From IMG/VR virus record IMGVR_UViG_3300020411_003736, positions 1-64,000 of that record: a stretch of 64,000 nt of DNA; one strand, written 5' to 3'. The notes below the pieces were generated by a model, which was not told the DNA's origin, did no database searches, and saw only the letters and a list, made by a program, of their open reading frames with translations. Of this stretch, positions 19,336-29,436 are shown piece after piece. The position numbers and the translations under genes were made by a program. Each line of letters opens with the position of its first letter. Positions within the stretch are counted from its first letter, which is position 1. This stretch comes from a virus.

Positions 19336-22320
19336 CTATTCCATTACCGGATCTTCATAACTCTCCGGCGTTATAGCATCTGAATCTCTGGTTGTTATTT
19401 CAGCATCTTGTGGTTCACTATCCTTTGGTTCTTCTCGTTCTAAATCAATATCGTCTGGTTCTAAATCAACATCTCCATCATCTAAATCAAAATCCATAGT
19501 TGTCTCATTTGAATCATCTTCTGGTACTGGTGGATCTTCCTCTTCACTTGCTATTTCAACTTTAAATCCCCTCGCTGTTAATAAATCTCTTTTACTTATT
19601 ATTTCAACTTTAGCTCTATCTTCTTCTGTCCTATCAACTTCAGGATCGTAAGTTGCACATATAAAAAACCACTCATCTAGATTATCAGTAGGTATTCTTG
19701 TATAGTTGAAAGCAAATTCATGTAATGCACCTCTCTGCCCCTGCTCCCCATATTCTGAAGAAGGGAAATAAACAGGAAGTGCGCTTTTTCTACCTGAAGC
19801 ACCCTCACCCCTTACCTGGCCCTGCGAACTATCAATTGGATTATAAAGTTTTTGTCTAGATTTTCTCTGTGTACTAAAATGGCTATCATAAAGTTTTCCA
19901 TATGTTCCATCATCATTAACTAATGAACCACTAACATATGGTTCTGTATCTGTGTGATCCCAAACCACAAGTCTTACAAACCTCTCATAATCGCTATATG
20001 CAAATGGTTCTGGATCCAACCAATCACCATTTGCAAATCTGCCTTGTGTGAAACCATTTATAGGTTCAGATAATTCTTCAAACTCAGTAAGATTATCAGT
20101 TTCAAAATCATGAGATGGTTTAGTAATCCAATTCGATGCGTTATATCGATATTTTGGTGTTCCATCGTCATTATAGTCACCAGTTTCCACCCTATATTGA
20201 TGTGGATAAAGTGGATATCTATCCTTTTTACTTACAGTAAATGTTTCTAATCTAAACCCATATCTACTTTGTACATCTTCTTTGTAGGGATTGCCATAAC
20301 TAAATAAAGTTCCATTTCCAGTCCTACCAACAAATCTAACCCACATTGTTATTGTAAACCCATCAGTTAAATAAGAATCATTCTTTTGAAAATCCATTTC
20401 ACCACCATCAGGATTTCTTATAATAATTGCTTGATTTGGTTTCCTTAACTTTAAAAAACCCTCTGATTTATTTTGGTATTCTGGTCTGATATCATCTATC
20501 TCATCCACTATATTATCAACATCTTTCAAATAAAGATTTAATGTATTTCGTAATGATTCTAGTGTTTTATTCTCATTAGCAATATTTGCCTGATTATCAA
20601 GTCTTGTAATTGGTGCATTTAAATCATCGGTTTCACTTATTCTAGATCCAGAATCAACGGCTAAATTCTGATTTGTAATGGAAGCATCGGCATCAAATGC
20701 TGGAATATTTCCTAAAAAATTATCTGATGTAAATTTTGTAAAAAGTTCATCAATTTCATTTTGTCTAGATCTCTGATATGGTAATAATTCAAATATATTA
20801 GTATCCAAATTTGATTGCGCTTTTCTTATATCTACTGTTTCCCCAAATTGATTTAAAAAATTTATATTCGGTATATTCGGAACATTTGTCCATTGTCCTT
20901 CTTCTTTGATGGCATAAATTTCCGTTATCTCTGGAATGTTTGTGTATATCACTTTATAAGCATAAGGCATGCCCATACCACCACTTTTGGTATATTGTAA
21001 ATTAGAAGATATTTGATTCTTAATTATGTCTAACAATTGACTTTCACTTTCCATAGAAGAAAAAGCTTCAAGGAAATCTGTGTAAATCCTTCTGACTATT
21101 CTCTCTATATCTTCACCAGATTGATTCAATACATTCCCATCTTTTTTCGTATAAACTAAAAGTTCATCATCACTTCTACCAACAGTCAATGCACCATCTC
21201 TTACTGTTTGTTGAAAACTCAATACATCTTCAGCTGATAATGTCTCATCATTTAATATTGAACCATACATTCCCTCATAAACTTTTTCTCTAATAAACCT
21301 CTTTATAGTTTTTTCATCTGGTATTATAGCCGCACCATCACTTCCAGTTGGATAAAAATCAACTTGCCCCCCAACATCTTCTATATCTGGTGAGACATAA
21401 AAATCAGGTGATTGTGGTTCTAATAAATCATCATCTTCCATAGGTAGGGTATCATCCACCACATTTGTCATATTTTGTTGGTTATCATCTTCCATACCAC
21501 TAGCTTCTAAGTCATCCATATTTACTGTATCATCTGTGATGTTATTTGTAAATGTAGGTGTATCAACATCATCACCTTGACCAGTTTCAGAATCTTCTGA
21601 AAATGATGGATGTGGCATTGTTGTTGTATTATTACCCCCAATATCTTCTTGTGTTTCCAAATTAGCAATAGTTGTTTTTATTTCACTCCAAGAAGCACAC
21701 CAATAATTACCTCTAACATCAGCCTTCCATTTTGAACAATAACTTCCAGCTTCTATAAAAAATTCACAATTATCGCATTTATTTTGAGTTGAAGCAAGTT
21801 GATATGCATTTGGTAGTGGTGGACTTTGTATAATTTCCCCATCACTATAATATAAACCTTCCACACCATCTATAGTAAATACTCCAGATTGTTTTTCTAT
21901 TAAACTTATTCCAGTCTCTTTATCTAATGGTGGATCGTTATCTCCTATAATAACCTCTTCAGCTATATTTGAAATTGTAGATGATTCTATTTCACTATCT
22001 GTTAATGTATCATACTTAAAAACACTCTTTGCACCATGATTATTTAAACCCATAATATTAGTTGTTAAAATAACTTCTCCAGTATTTGAATCATGGATTC
22101 TTATTTCAGCACCAACATCATATGGTGGTGGTGTATTTGGGTAAGTAAAAGAATTATCTACTAATGCTAATTTATTACCAACTGTATCAGCTGTTGCAAA
22201 ACCCTTATATGCCCCTACAGTATAATCGTATTTTTCTTTTGCTTTTAAATTAAAAATGTTTTCTAAGAAGATATCTATCGTACCATACCCACCCATAGAT
22301 CCTGTTTTATGATACGACAT
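19336..22320 (-). CDS. tail/baseplate protein with HiPIP-like Cys4 motif and LamG-like domain
   Basis: In the 994-residue protein, residues about 182-210 read KCDNCEFF...SYCSKWKADVRGNYWCASW. The four cysteines (182, 185, 195, 208) with aromatic residues are arranged like the high-potential iron-sulfur (HiPIP) motif CxxC...C...WCxxW, with a shorter second spacing. A LamG-like sandwich lies around 650-930 (FTITMWVRFVGRTGNGTLFS). The C-terminus is strongly acidic (many Asp/Glu). It sits in the tail operon between the DNRLRE protein and the adhesin. An iron-sulfur cluster or zinc in a virion protein is plausible; which metal is unknown. Confidence 0.55.
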   Translation of the reverse strand: MSYHKTGSMGGYGTIDIFLENIFNLKAKEKYDYTVGAYKGFATADTVGNKLALVDNSFTYPNTPPPYDVGAEIRIHDSNTGEVILTTNIMGLNNHGAKSVFKYDTLTDSEIESSTISNIAEEVIIGDNDPPLDKETGISLIEKQSGVFTIDGVEGLYYSDGEIIQSPPLPNAYQLASTQNKCDNCEFFIEAGSYCSKWKADVRGNYWCASWSEIKTTIANLETQEDIGGNNTTTMPHPSFSEDSETGQGDDVDTPTFTNNITDDTVNMDDLEASGMEDDNQQNMTNVVDDTLPMEDDDLLEPQSPDFYVSPDIEDVGGQVDFYPTGSDGAAIIPDEKTIKRFIREKVYEGMYGSILNDETLSAEDVLSFQQTVRDGALTVGRSDDELLVYTKKDGNVLNQSGEDIERIVRRIYTDFLEAFSSMESESQLLDIIKNQISSNLQYTKSGGMGMPYAYKVIYTNIPEITEIYAIKEEGQWTNVPNIPNINFLNQFGETVDIRKAQSNLDTNIFELLPYQRSRQNEIDELFTKFTSDNFLGNIPAFDADASITNQNLAVDSGSRISETDDLNAPITRLDNQANIANENKTLESLRNTLNLYLKDVDNIVDEIDDIRPEYQNKSEGFLKLRKPNQAIIIRNPDGGEMDFQKNDSYLTDGFTITMWVRFVGRTGNGTLFSYGNPYKEDVQSRYGFRLETFTVSKKDRYPLYPHQYRVETGDYNDDGTPKYRYNASNWITKPSHDFETDNLTEFEELSEPINGFTQGRFANGDWLDPEPFAYSDYERFVRLVVWDHTDTEPYVSGSLVNDDGTYGKLYDSHFSTQRKSRQKLYNPIDSSQGQVRGEGASGRKSALPVYFPSSEYGEQGQRGALHEFAFNYTRIPTDNLDEWFFICATYDPEVDRTEEDRAKVEIISKRDLLTARGFKVEIASEEEDPPVPEDDSNETTMDFDLDDGDVDLEPDDIDLEREEPKDSEPQDAEITTRDSDAITPESYEDPVME

Positions 22321-22321
22321 A

Positions 22322-23440
22322 TTAAGTCCTCAAAATAAATTCAAAGTCATCATCAAATATAATTTCTTGATTATCATCATATGAAACTTTTATCAATATT
22401 TTATAAGACCTATTTGGTTCAAAGGTATTCAAATCCTGTTTAAAATAACTTGATACACTGTCACAACTCATTGTAGTATAAGCACTAAAAGGAACAACAT
22501 CCTCATTAGTTGCCATATCAATAATTGAGTAAGAACCAGAGCCTTCTGGTATGAAACTACCCGTAATAGTTTGTACAGATGTACTAAATGTTTTATCAAT
22601 ATATCTTTTTCTAGCTCCAAACCTAAACTTAACAACTTCACTTTCTTTATATGATTCCCTATGATGTAATTTATATAAATAATTTTCCGTATTGCCAGAT
22701 AAATCTAATGAAGTTAAACTACCTGTATTTGAACCAGTAGCAGGTAAATGGTCATCCCATTTTATCTCTAACTTAGGTGAATAGATTGTGTTGGTTTGTC
22801 TCGAAAAGAATTTCAAATCCTCGAAACTTCCACTATGCGTTTCATATGTTGTATTTGGTTCTATTGTACTACCCGATAATGTTAATAAGAAACCATAATT
22901 TTTATTTGTCCCATCCAACCATTTCTTTACAATTGATGTAACATTCATATTAATATCAGGTGACTCTGAACTAAAAGATTGTGATACTTTATCACCAGTA
23001 ATATAAGTTGTTCCAGCATTTGTCCAATCTATCTCCTTTGCTCCAGATTTATTTTTTCTATACAACCAACTAACACCATTAGTTGTTTTTGGTTCATCTG
23101 ATTCTTTTCCGACACCTTCATCCCAAGACTCACTAATAGGATAAGCAGCAATTTTGTATTCTTCCGACAAACCACTTGTCCCCTTTGTCTCATAAAGTCT
23201 AAGTGAAGCACTATATTGATTTGAAGATATGTTATTTGCAGATAAAAATGTTTGGACTTCGTTAATGTCGAACTGAATTAAAGATCTGGTATGATATTTA
23301 TATGTTCTATCACTAAAAACTTTTTTTATCTCCAATACTTCATCCTGCCCAACATTTTTATCTTTGTATGTTTCCCCATCAATTAAACTTGAACCACTAT
23401 TTATTGTAGCATCTTTTGTTGCAAAAAAGTATCTGTGCAT
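22322..23440 (-). CDS. DNRLRE-domain-like tail protein
   Basis: The 372-residue sequence has the pattern of DNRLRE/disaggregatase-related domains: YFFATKDATINSGSS near the start, RSLIQFDI, ASLRLYET, and INMNVTSIVKKWLDG with NYGFLLTL. These beta-sandwich domains occur in surface and phage tail proteins. The gene is packed between gp6-like and the 994-residue gene with 1-nt spacers. It is probably a baseplate or fibre component. Confidence 0.65.
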   Translation of the reverse strand: MHRYFFATKDATINSGSSLIDGETYKDKNVGQDEVLEIKKVFSDRTYKYHTRSLIQFDINEVQTFLSANNISSNQYSASLRLYETKGTSGLSEEYKIAAYPISESWDEGVGKESDEPKTTNGVSWLYRKNKSGAKEIDWTNAGTTYITGDKVSQSFSSESPDINMNVTSIVKKWLDGTNKNYGFLLTLSGSTIEPNTTYETHSGSFEDLKFFSRQTNTIYSPKLEIKWDDHLPATGSNTGSLTSLDLSGNTENYLYKLHHRESYKESEVVKFRFGARKRYIDKTFSTSVQTITGSFIPEGSGSYSIIDMATNEDVVPFSAYTTMSCDSVSSYFKQDLNTFEPNRSYKILIKVSYDDNQEIIFDDDFEFILRT

Positions 23441-23441
23441 G

Positions 23442-25364
23442 TTATCTCACCTTACCTATGATATCTATATTTGGATTTCGTATTTCAAATACTGCTGGTG
23501 TTACTGATGGTCTTAGTATCTTATTAGCTACTGCCTCATTGGTTTCGTCATTATTATCGTCAGCAAATGGATAATAAAATCCATACCCAACGCTTCCATT
23601 TGTTACAGCATTACCATCTTTATCCAAATTGTATAATAAACGGTTATCTGCAAATTGATTCACTAATGATAATTTAGATATCCCAATAACACCATCCAAC
23701 CCAATAATATTATACTCTAAATCGTTTAAATTTATAGTTTGTTTAAACTGCATTTTATTAATATCAAAGAATTTTTTTATCTCATCTATCACTTCCACCT
23801 TAACTTGTTTAGGATCAAATCTCCTATCATAGTTAACATCAAACTCAACTCCAAAATTTATATAATGACCAGAAATATTTCCCCCACTTAAACCTATACC
23901 AAAATCTATATTATCATTTATCATTTTAAATTTTTCTAAATATCTTTGTAAATTTTTTAATACTGAAAATGGTGTTTGTACTAATTGTTTATTTTTGTTA
24001 TATGATAAAGTTCTAACTAAAAGAGTTTGTCCACCACTTCCCCTTTCAACATAAGCTTTAGCCACATTACCAAACTTTGCAGGCATATTCATTATTCTTG
24101 CCTGATAATCTTCCTTCGTCACACACCTATGTTGTGATGAAAACATTGATTTAGCATTTTCTCGTATTTCATCTTCACTAAATCCATCCGAACCACCAAC
24201 AGCTGGAATTTCATTTGTTACAGTAACCCCATCAGTAGTATCAACAACCTCAGTTAATTCACCTGATTGTGCATTGGAAAGTGAACCACCACCAACTCTA
24301 TATGATACAGTTAAAATTGTATTGGCTGGTGTCTCACCCAAATTTACAGTATTATTTTGTACCAAATTATCTAAAGCAGAATTTATATTTGATAATGGTA
24401 CACCAGCAACATTTATTCCTTGTTGTTGTATTATAGAATCAAATGAACCAGCAGAACCAGATACACTATATTTATATAAACCATTTCCAAATTGTAACTT
24501 AGTATTATTAGTATCAACATCTACCTTTCTAACAAATTTTTTGTTAGTTTTTATATATTCCAAAGTATATGGTACAGCAACATCAACTTCCCCATCTGGT
24601 ATTATTTGGTTTTGATTACTATTTTTACTATAATGTGTTTCTTTTAATAATTTGTTTTGTGCTAAATAATCTACTTCATACCACTTTTGTCCTGAACTAT
24701 CTATTACATTCAGTATTTCTATCACATTACTTTCACCCAAATCCAATTCCAAAAATTTAGTTGGGCTAGTTATGTTAAAAGTTTTAGTCTTTGTTTCACC
24801 AGAAATCGCATTTATGGTATGTGTAATGTTATATTTGGTGGCAATACCATTTGCATCTTGTGCCGATACCTCTACAGTTGGTTGTGGATATGAACCAGTA
24901 TTTTGGAAATCAACATAATCCAATGTTTCAAATATCAATTCACTATCAGCTGATGATTTTATTTGGAAGCCTGGTTCTAATAAAGTAGTTGTTTTAGTTG
25001 GTTTAGAAGTATCATTGGTATCAGCATCAACTTCTTTTGTTATTTTCAATTCAACCATAGCTGGGGAAACATCATTATATTTGTAACCTAAGAATTCAGC
25101 TAGATTTAAAATGTTTCTTTTTTCTGTCGCTGTAGATAATAAACTTTCCTTGTATTGATAATCTATATAATAACTTAAAACATCACCAACATAACTTGAA
25201 AGTTCAATCATCATCATACCAGGAGAAGTTTCATTAAAATCCCTATAGGTATCTGGAAAATATGTTTTAGTATAATTTATCAAATCCTCTTTTATTGATG
25301 AAAAATCTTTTGAGGTGTATTTGATATTCGTTGGTTGAAATTTATTATCGTTTGTGTAAGCCAT
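23442..25364 (-). CDS. baseplate wedge protein, gp6-like (baseplate J family)
   Basis: The 640-residue protein begins with a helix-rich segment containing YTKTYFPDTYRDFNETSPGM and LSSYVGDVLSYYIDYQY, the signature of T4 gp6 / baseplate J wedge proteins. The later section has ...ENAKSMFSSQHRCVTKEDYQ..., the typical J-like junction, then a C-terminal domain. T4 gp6 forms the ring that joins wedges around the hub. Next to gp25-like, as in T4-like genomes. Good confidence in family, and length is close to T4 gp6. Confidence 0.85.
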   Translation of the reverse strand: MAYTNDNKFQPTNIKYTSKDFSSIKEDLINYTKTYFPDTYRDFNETSPGMMMIELSSYVGDVLSYYIDYQYKESLLSTATEKRNILNLAEFLGYKYNDVSPAMVELKITKEVDADTNDTSKPTKTTTLLEPGFQIKSSADSELIFETLDYVDFQNTGSYPQPTVEVSAQDANGIATKYNITHTINAISGETKTKTFNITSPTKFLELDLGESNVIEILNVIDSSGQKWYEVDYLAQNKLLKETHYSKNSNQNQIIPDGEVDVAVPYTLEYIKTNKKFVRKVDVDTNNTKLQFGNGLYKYSVSGSAGSFDSIIQQQGINVAGVPLSNINSALDNLVQNNTVNLGETPANTILTVSYRVGGGSLSNAQSGELTEVVDTTDGVTVTNEIPAVGGSDGFSEDEIRENAKSMFSSQHRCVTKEDYQARIMNMPAKFGNVAKAYVERGSGGQTLLVRTLSYNKNKQLVQTPFSVLKNLQRYLEKFKMINDNIDFGIGLSGGNISGHYINFGVEFDVNYDRRFDPKQVKVEVIDEIKKFFDINKMQFKQTINLNDLEYNIIGLDGVIGISKLSLVNQFADNRLLYNLDKDGNAVTNGSVGYGFYYPFADDNNDETNEAVANKILRPSVTPAVFEIRNPNIDIIGKVR

Positions 25365-25373
25365 TATTATTCT

Positions 25374-25892
25374 CTATAAGGGTGAATCAGGTATTGTACC
25401 AACAGTATCAGTAATTGGCGAAATGGTTAAATCTGAATCAGATACAAATTTGTTGAAATTCAAATCAACAGTTTCGAAATCACTACTCGCCGTAGAAAGA
25501 GATGCTGGAGATTTATTAATATTAAATCCCAATTTAACATTCAATTGATTAGAACTATCAACCATTTCGATGCTAGTAAGTTCGACAAATGGCATCCACA
25601 TCTCTAAAGCTTCTACAATAATATTTTCTATTTGAATTTGATGTTCATCATTTAATGGTTCGAATAAAAATTCTTTTATAGATATACCTAAATTTGGTTG
25701 AAAAACTCTTTCACCTTTATTGGTATTCAATAACATTTTAATATTATTCTTTATAGATTCTATTGTAGTTTTCGATGATTCAAAATACCCATCTCCACCT
25801 GTTTTATTTGAGAATGGTAATTTGATCCCAACGCTTATTCTAGAATCTTTATCTTCAATAAATTGATTTGTTCTTCTATCTAATATTGCCAT
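25374..25892 (-). CDS. baseplate wedge protein, gp25-like
   Basis: The 172-residue protein contains the gp25-like core: SIKNNIKMLLNTNKGERVFQ, PNLGISIKEFLFEPLNDEHQ, and a following helix IENIIVEALEMW. This is the small inner-wedge subunit that contacts the sheath and starts sheath assembly. Length fits, with a short C-terminal extension. Start overlaps the upstream stop at 25892. Confidence 0.88.
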   Translation of the reverse strand: MAILDRRTNQFIEDKDSRISVGIKLPFSNKTGGDGYFESSKTTIESIKNNIKMLLNTNKGERVFQPNLGISIKEFLFEPLNDEHQIQIENIIVEALEMWMPFVELTSIEMVDSSNQLNVKLGFNINKSPASLSTASSDFETVDLNFNKFVSDSDLTISPITDTVGTIPDSPL

Positions 25893-26227
25893 TATGGTAG
25901 TATCTCTTCAGGTTTTACAAATTCAGCTTTAACCTTTGTTACATATGTGTTTAAAGGTTCTAATGGAAGTCCCGTCATACCTTTTCCCTCTCTACTCAAA
26001 CTAGCAACACCCGGCCCCATAGCTGTCATAACTGGAGCGTTCATTTCAGTAATAACAAATTCTTGCCGAGCGACATATTCTGTAATCGCTTTGGTTAAAT
26101 CAAATGCCAACTTATCAAGCTTACCACCCTTACCAAGCTCATCCGCAGGATTAACCAACTCACCATCAGCATCGGTATATGTTAAGTTTTCAGCTATAGC
26201 ATTATATATATCCGTTCTCAATCCCAT
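25892..26227 (-). CDS. conserved structural-operon protein, 111 residues
   Basis: The frame sits between gp25-like and a 138-residue gene, coupled to both (1-nt overlap and 2-nt gap). The protein has a helical N-terminal half and a small segment VMTAMGPGVASLSREG. I do not recognise a family. Position suggests a baseplate or assembly role. Confidence 0.6.
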   Translation of the reverse strand: MGLRTDIYNAIAENLTYTDADGELVNPADELGKGGKLDKLAFDLTKAITEYVARQEFVITEMNAPVMTAMGPGVASLSREGKGMTGLPLEPLNTYVTKVKAEFVKPEEILP

Positions 26228-26229
26228 TA

Positions 26230-26646
26230 TTAAATTCCATTTTTCATTTTAGATTTTTCATCAGCTTTTTTTATTATCTGTGAATAATCTTTATTAAAAG
26301 CATCAGCTAAATGATCTGGTAAATTAGTAGTCTCTTTAGCAGATTTAGTATCCATAGGTCTATCCATATCTTTCCATTCACCACTTTGCGCTGTTTCTGC
26401 TAAAATATCATTCAATATCTGATTCTTTGTGTTAATAGGACCTTTAGGTATACCACGAACGCGAGTTGAATCTAATTTTTTCTGTAACTTATTATAGACA
26501 TCCTCTTTAGGCGCCTCTTCATATATCTTAGTTACCTTGTTCTTAACTATAGCTTCTTGTATATTATTTTCAAGTCGTTTCAAAGAAAAATCTAATTCTT
26601 CTCTTATTACTTCCCTAATTAATCTCTTAAATATATCAACCTTCAT
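26230..26646 (-). CDS. helical structural-operon protein, 138 residues
   Basis: The N-terminus MKVDIFKRLIREVIREELDF forms an amphipathic helix similar to leaders seen on many marine T4-like phage proteins. The rest is charged and helical (KNKVTKIYEEAPKEDVYNKL). It lies between the hub gene and the 111-residue gene. It may be a chaperone or minor baseplate factor; no catalytic motif is visible. Confidence 0.55.
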   Translation of the reverse strand: MKVDIFKRLIREVIREELDFSLKRLENNIQEAIVKNKVTKIYEEAPKEDVYNKLQKKLDSTRVRGIPKGPINTKNQILNDILAETAQSGEWKDMDRPMDTKSAKETTNLPDHLADAFNKDYSQIIKKADEKSKMKNGI

Positions 26647-26654
26647 TTCAACTC

Positions 26655-28025
26655 CTATGTTGTTCTGTTTGTATTTTCTAAATTTGGTTCAATAAAATGA
26701 TGATGGCTCCAGTAAGAAGGACCTGTTATTCTATCACCTTCTGGAATACCTTCATTGTAATTCTTTTCAAATTGCACATCAAGTTTTTTAATAATTTCAT
26801 TTATTTTTGGTAAGAGTACAGCACCTCCAGAATCAACTAAAGGTACAGGTACTCCTTGAACTAAAGCATGTGCACTTTGTATGATATCCATAATATCCTT
26901 CAGTAAATTATTTAATTCATTACCCAACACCATAGGTTGAGTTCTTTTTTTAGCTTCCTCTCCTAAATAAATATTCTTTGACTGAATAACTGTAAACCCT
27001 TTGTTTGTTAAAGTAAAATTCTTTCCAGCACCAATATTTATATTTTTCATTGATGATAATGTAAGATGACCATCACCATATGCATCAAAAACAATTCTTT
27101 CAGATGTTATAAATATCTGATGTTTTGGTTCATATTCTATATCATTTCTATTCTCAGGTGGAATTCTTTTTAATGTGGGTCCATAATCATAATCAAATCC
27201 CCTCTCATCATTTAAATCATCATTACCCATACCTATTTTCCATTTCTGCATATAATCTTCTGTTGGTGGATTATCATTATCACAAGATAACATAAAGGTA
27301 TTTAAAATTGTTTCATCATTTCTTTTACTGGGTGTTTCTGTGTCAAAGTGGTCATCAATACCACCAAGTGATGACATAAAAATTGTTGAACCGACATATG
27401 TTTGATTTGTATTACTACCATTATTAATACTAATCAATGGTGATACATTTCTGTTTCCTATTCTTATGTGGTTGTTATATCTACCTTCAATTATTAAATC
27501 ACTAACTCTTGATTCATAATCAACTAATGAACCATCAAACTCAGCTGTTTTTTGATTAGGGTCGTCTAAGTCTTTATTAGTTTTACTTTCTACTTTGGGA
27601 ATTGATACTCTTGGAACTAATTTATTATAACCATCTGAATCTTTCATATCATCAAGTTCATCATTCATATAAACATGATCAGCTGAATAGTTAGGATTAT
27701 TATTTGTATTTACAGGACCAATATAAAATGATTTATCATCTACATTACAATATAAAATCAAATCACCATGAGTAATAGCATCTGAGAATCCTCTAAACAT
27801 AGGTATTCCCAATTTCTTTCGTTTTCTTCTATTGGATTTTGATGATTTGGAATATGGTGAGAATTCTACTACTTGTGATGCATAAGTAAAAGTCTTTTCA
27901 TAACTTTTATTATAAGAACTTAAATCAAAACTATCATTAAAGACTCTTTCCACATGTCCCAATTTAAATTTTATTCCCGAAGATAAAATGCTATCAGGTA
28001 TAAATGCTCCAAATCTATTAGACAT
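26655..28025 (-). CDS. baseplate hub/central spike protein, gp5-like
   Basis: The 456-residue protein has an N-terminal OB-fold-like region (RFGAFIPDS...; GDLILYCNVDDKSFYIGPVN with NNNPN) typical of gp5-type hub proteins. The C-terminal part has ITSERIVFDAYGDGHLTLSS and MKNINIGAGKNFTL repeats, a short-strand pattern that precedes the spike beta-helix. No lysozyme domain is seen, unlike T4 gp5. It lies in the gp6-gp25-gp5 neighbourhood expected for the hub. Confidence 0.65.
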   Translation of the reverse strand: MSNRFGAFIPDSILSSGIKFKLGHVERVFNDSFDLSSYNKSYEKTFTYASQVVEFSPYSKSSKSNRRKRKKLGIPMFRGFSDAITHGDLILYCNVDDKSFYIGPVNTNNNPNYSADHVYMNDELDDMKDSDGYNKLVPRVSIPKVESKTNKDLDDPNQKTAEFDGSLVDYESRVSDLIIEGRYNNHIRIGNRNVSPLISINNGSNTNQTYVGSTIFMSSLGGIDDHFDTETPSKRNDETILNTFMLSCDNDNPPTEDYMQKWKIGMGNDDLNDERGFDYDYGPTLKRIPPENRNDIEYEPKHQIFITSERIVFDAYGDGHLTLSSMKNINIGAGKNFTLTNKGFTVIQSKNIYLGEEAKKRTQPMVLGNELNNLLKDIMDIIQSAHALVQGVPVPLVDSGGAVLLPKINEIIKKLDVQFEKNYNEGIPEGDRITGPSYWSHHHFIEPNLENTNRTT

Positions 28026-28026
28026 A

Positions 28027-28410
28027 TTAATTAACCGATTTACTTATTGATGATTGTTTATCTACCCTTTTGTTTAAATCGTTAGCAACTTCTTCTAAAC
28101 TAGCCATCAACTCTTCCTTCTCTTCCTCACTTAATAGTGAAACATCACTATCATCAATTGGCTGTTTTGACATAATTCTTTGATATATGGTTGCTAACTT
28201 AACTAAATTATCATCATTCTTAATACCAGCTTCCATCAATTCTTTTATGATAGGACCAACTACAGCAATATCTTCAATTCCTTGTATATAGCCATGCACC
28301 TCTTGAATTAAAAGCTCTATTTGAGTTTTCTTTACTTTGGAATTCTCATATATCTCTTCTGATAAATCAGAGAATTTTTTGTTGCCGAATATTTTAAAAT
28401 CTTTTTCCAT
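28027..28410 (-). CDS. small helical acidic protein in baseplate operon
   Basis: The 127-residue protein is mostly helical and acidic (DSDVSLLSEEEKEELMASLE) and ends 1 nt before the hub gene. A TATATTTAT element lies 12 nt upstream of its ATG, so it likely begins the late baseplate transcript. No Shine-Dalgarno sequence is obvious between element and start. It may be an assembly factor; not recognised. Confidence 0.6.
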   Translation of the reverse strand: MEKDFKIFGNKKFSDLSEEIYENSKVKKTQIELLIQEVHGYIQGIEDIAVVGPIIKELMEAGIKNDDNLVKLATIYQRIMSKQPIDDSDVSLLSEEEKEELMASLEEVANDLNKRVDKQSSISKSVN

Positions 28411-28422
28411 ATCATTCTAATA

Positions 28423-28431
28423 ATAAATATA
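28423..28431 (-). promoter_or_regulatory. late-type promoter element
   Basis: The minus strand reads TATATTTAT between the sigma-factor gene and the baseplate operon. It is a full match to the late-type element and is placed to drive the block from 28410 leftward. Confidence 0.55.
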
Positions 28432-28445
28432 GAATGAAAGAAAAC

Positions 28446-29168
28446 TTATCCTATAGAACCCGTTGTTGACATTAAATCTTCTATATGTCCCTTTTCCAAA
28501 ACTTCTTTTTGAATTTTAGGATATATTGATCTAAATATATTTGATACTTGAGTTATTTTGGATGTCTTAACATCTGTCATTTCCCTTATCATAATATACA
28601 AAGCCTTTTTATTATAATTGTCAATACTATCTTTATTTTTACACAAATATAAAATAGATTCAGCTACATGTCTATCATTTTCTGAGGGGAATAGTTCTTC
28701 CAATTTTGTATCAAAATAACTTATGGTTTTATCGAAAATATCATTGGTTGGTGATGGATTTAAATTATTATCAAAATCAGCTTTAGTGGATAATACAGTT
28801 AAATCATCATGTGTTTTAAGTTTTTTATAATTAGCATTATTATTGAGAATTAAATAATTTTTTGCTATAATAGAAAAATAACTAAACGCTTTAGATCCTC
28901 TTGTCTCATCATACTTATGCATGTTTATGAGTAGATTAGATACAACTTCTTCTTGCAAATCTCTGAATCCGTAATCAAAATAACTAAACTTAAATGTATT
29001 GATTATGTTTTCAGCCAACTTCATAAATGCTGGATGAATTGTTTCGGTATATATTTTATGTTTAAATTCTGTATCTTCAGAATGATTATATTCTATAATA
29101 GCTTCTTGTACAGGTAATCCGAAATATATTTTACTTTTTTTCTTTCTTTTTACTGGTGCTTTTTTCAT
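28446..29168 (-). CDS. late-transcription sigma factor, gp55-like
   Basis: The protein (240 residues from the ATG at 29168, preceded by GAGG) has a divergent sigma70 region 2: FSYFDYGFRDLQEEVVSNLL, INMHKYDETRGSKAFSYFSI and IAKNYLILNN, as in T4 gp55 and its cyanophage relatives. These direct host RNA polymerase to late promoters together with the sliding clamp. The basic N-terminus (KKAPVKRKKKSK) precedes the domain. It sits directly upstream of the late structural block and is probably the reader of the TATATTTAT elements. A longer start at 29180 is possible. Confidence 0.8.
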   Translation of the reverse strand: MKKAPVKRKKKSKIYFGLPVQEAIIEYNHSEDTEFKHKIYTETIHPAFMKLAENIINTFKFSYFDYGFRDLQEEVVSNLLINMHKYDETRGSKAFSYFSIIAKNYLILNNNANYKKLKTHDDLTVLSTKADFDNNLNPSPTNDIFDKTISYFDTKLEELFPSENDRHVAESILYLCKNKDSIDNYNKKALYIMIREMTDVKTSKITQVSNIFRSIYPKIQKEVLEKGHIEDLMSTTGSIG

Positions 29169-29436
29169 CAACAACCTCATCTAATGGTTCAAAAAGTTCT
29201 TCTAAATTAGAACTTAATAATTTTATTTCCTCAAAAAAGAAACCGACTTCATCATCGGCTTCAAAATGACCTTTATCATCTATTAGTTTTAGTTGTTGTT
29301 TTATGTATTCTATTCTATTATTAATGTTTAGTATTATCGATTCATATTGATTAATTCTTTTTATGGTATAATAACTTAACAACCCAAAAAAGGATGTAAG
29401 TATACCAAGTAAAATAAAAAGTGTTGTTTCTAACAA
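29131..29436 (-). CDS. membrane-anchored coiled-coil protein, 101 residues
   Basis: The N-terminus has one membrane helix (LFILLGILTSFFGLLSYYTI), followed by a coiled coil (QYESIILNINNRIEYIKQQL) and a Lys-rich end. The 3' end overlaps the start of the sigma-factor gene by about 38 nt. The layout resembles small spanin- or holin-associated proteins, but no specific family is recognised. Confidence 0.55.
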   Translation of the reverse strand: MLETTLFILLGILTSFFGLLSYYTIKRINQYESIILNINNRIEYIKQQLKLIDDKGHFEADDEVGFFFEEIKLLSSNLEELFEPLDEVVDEKSTSKKKEKK

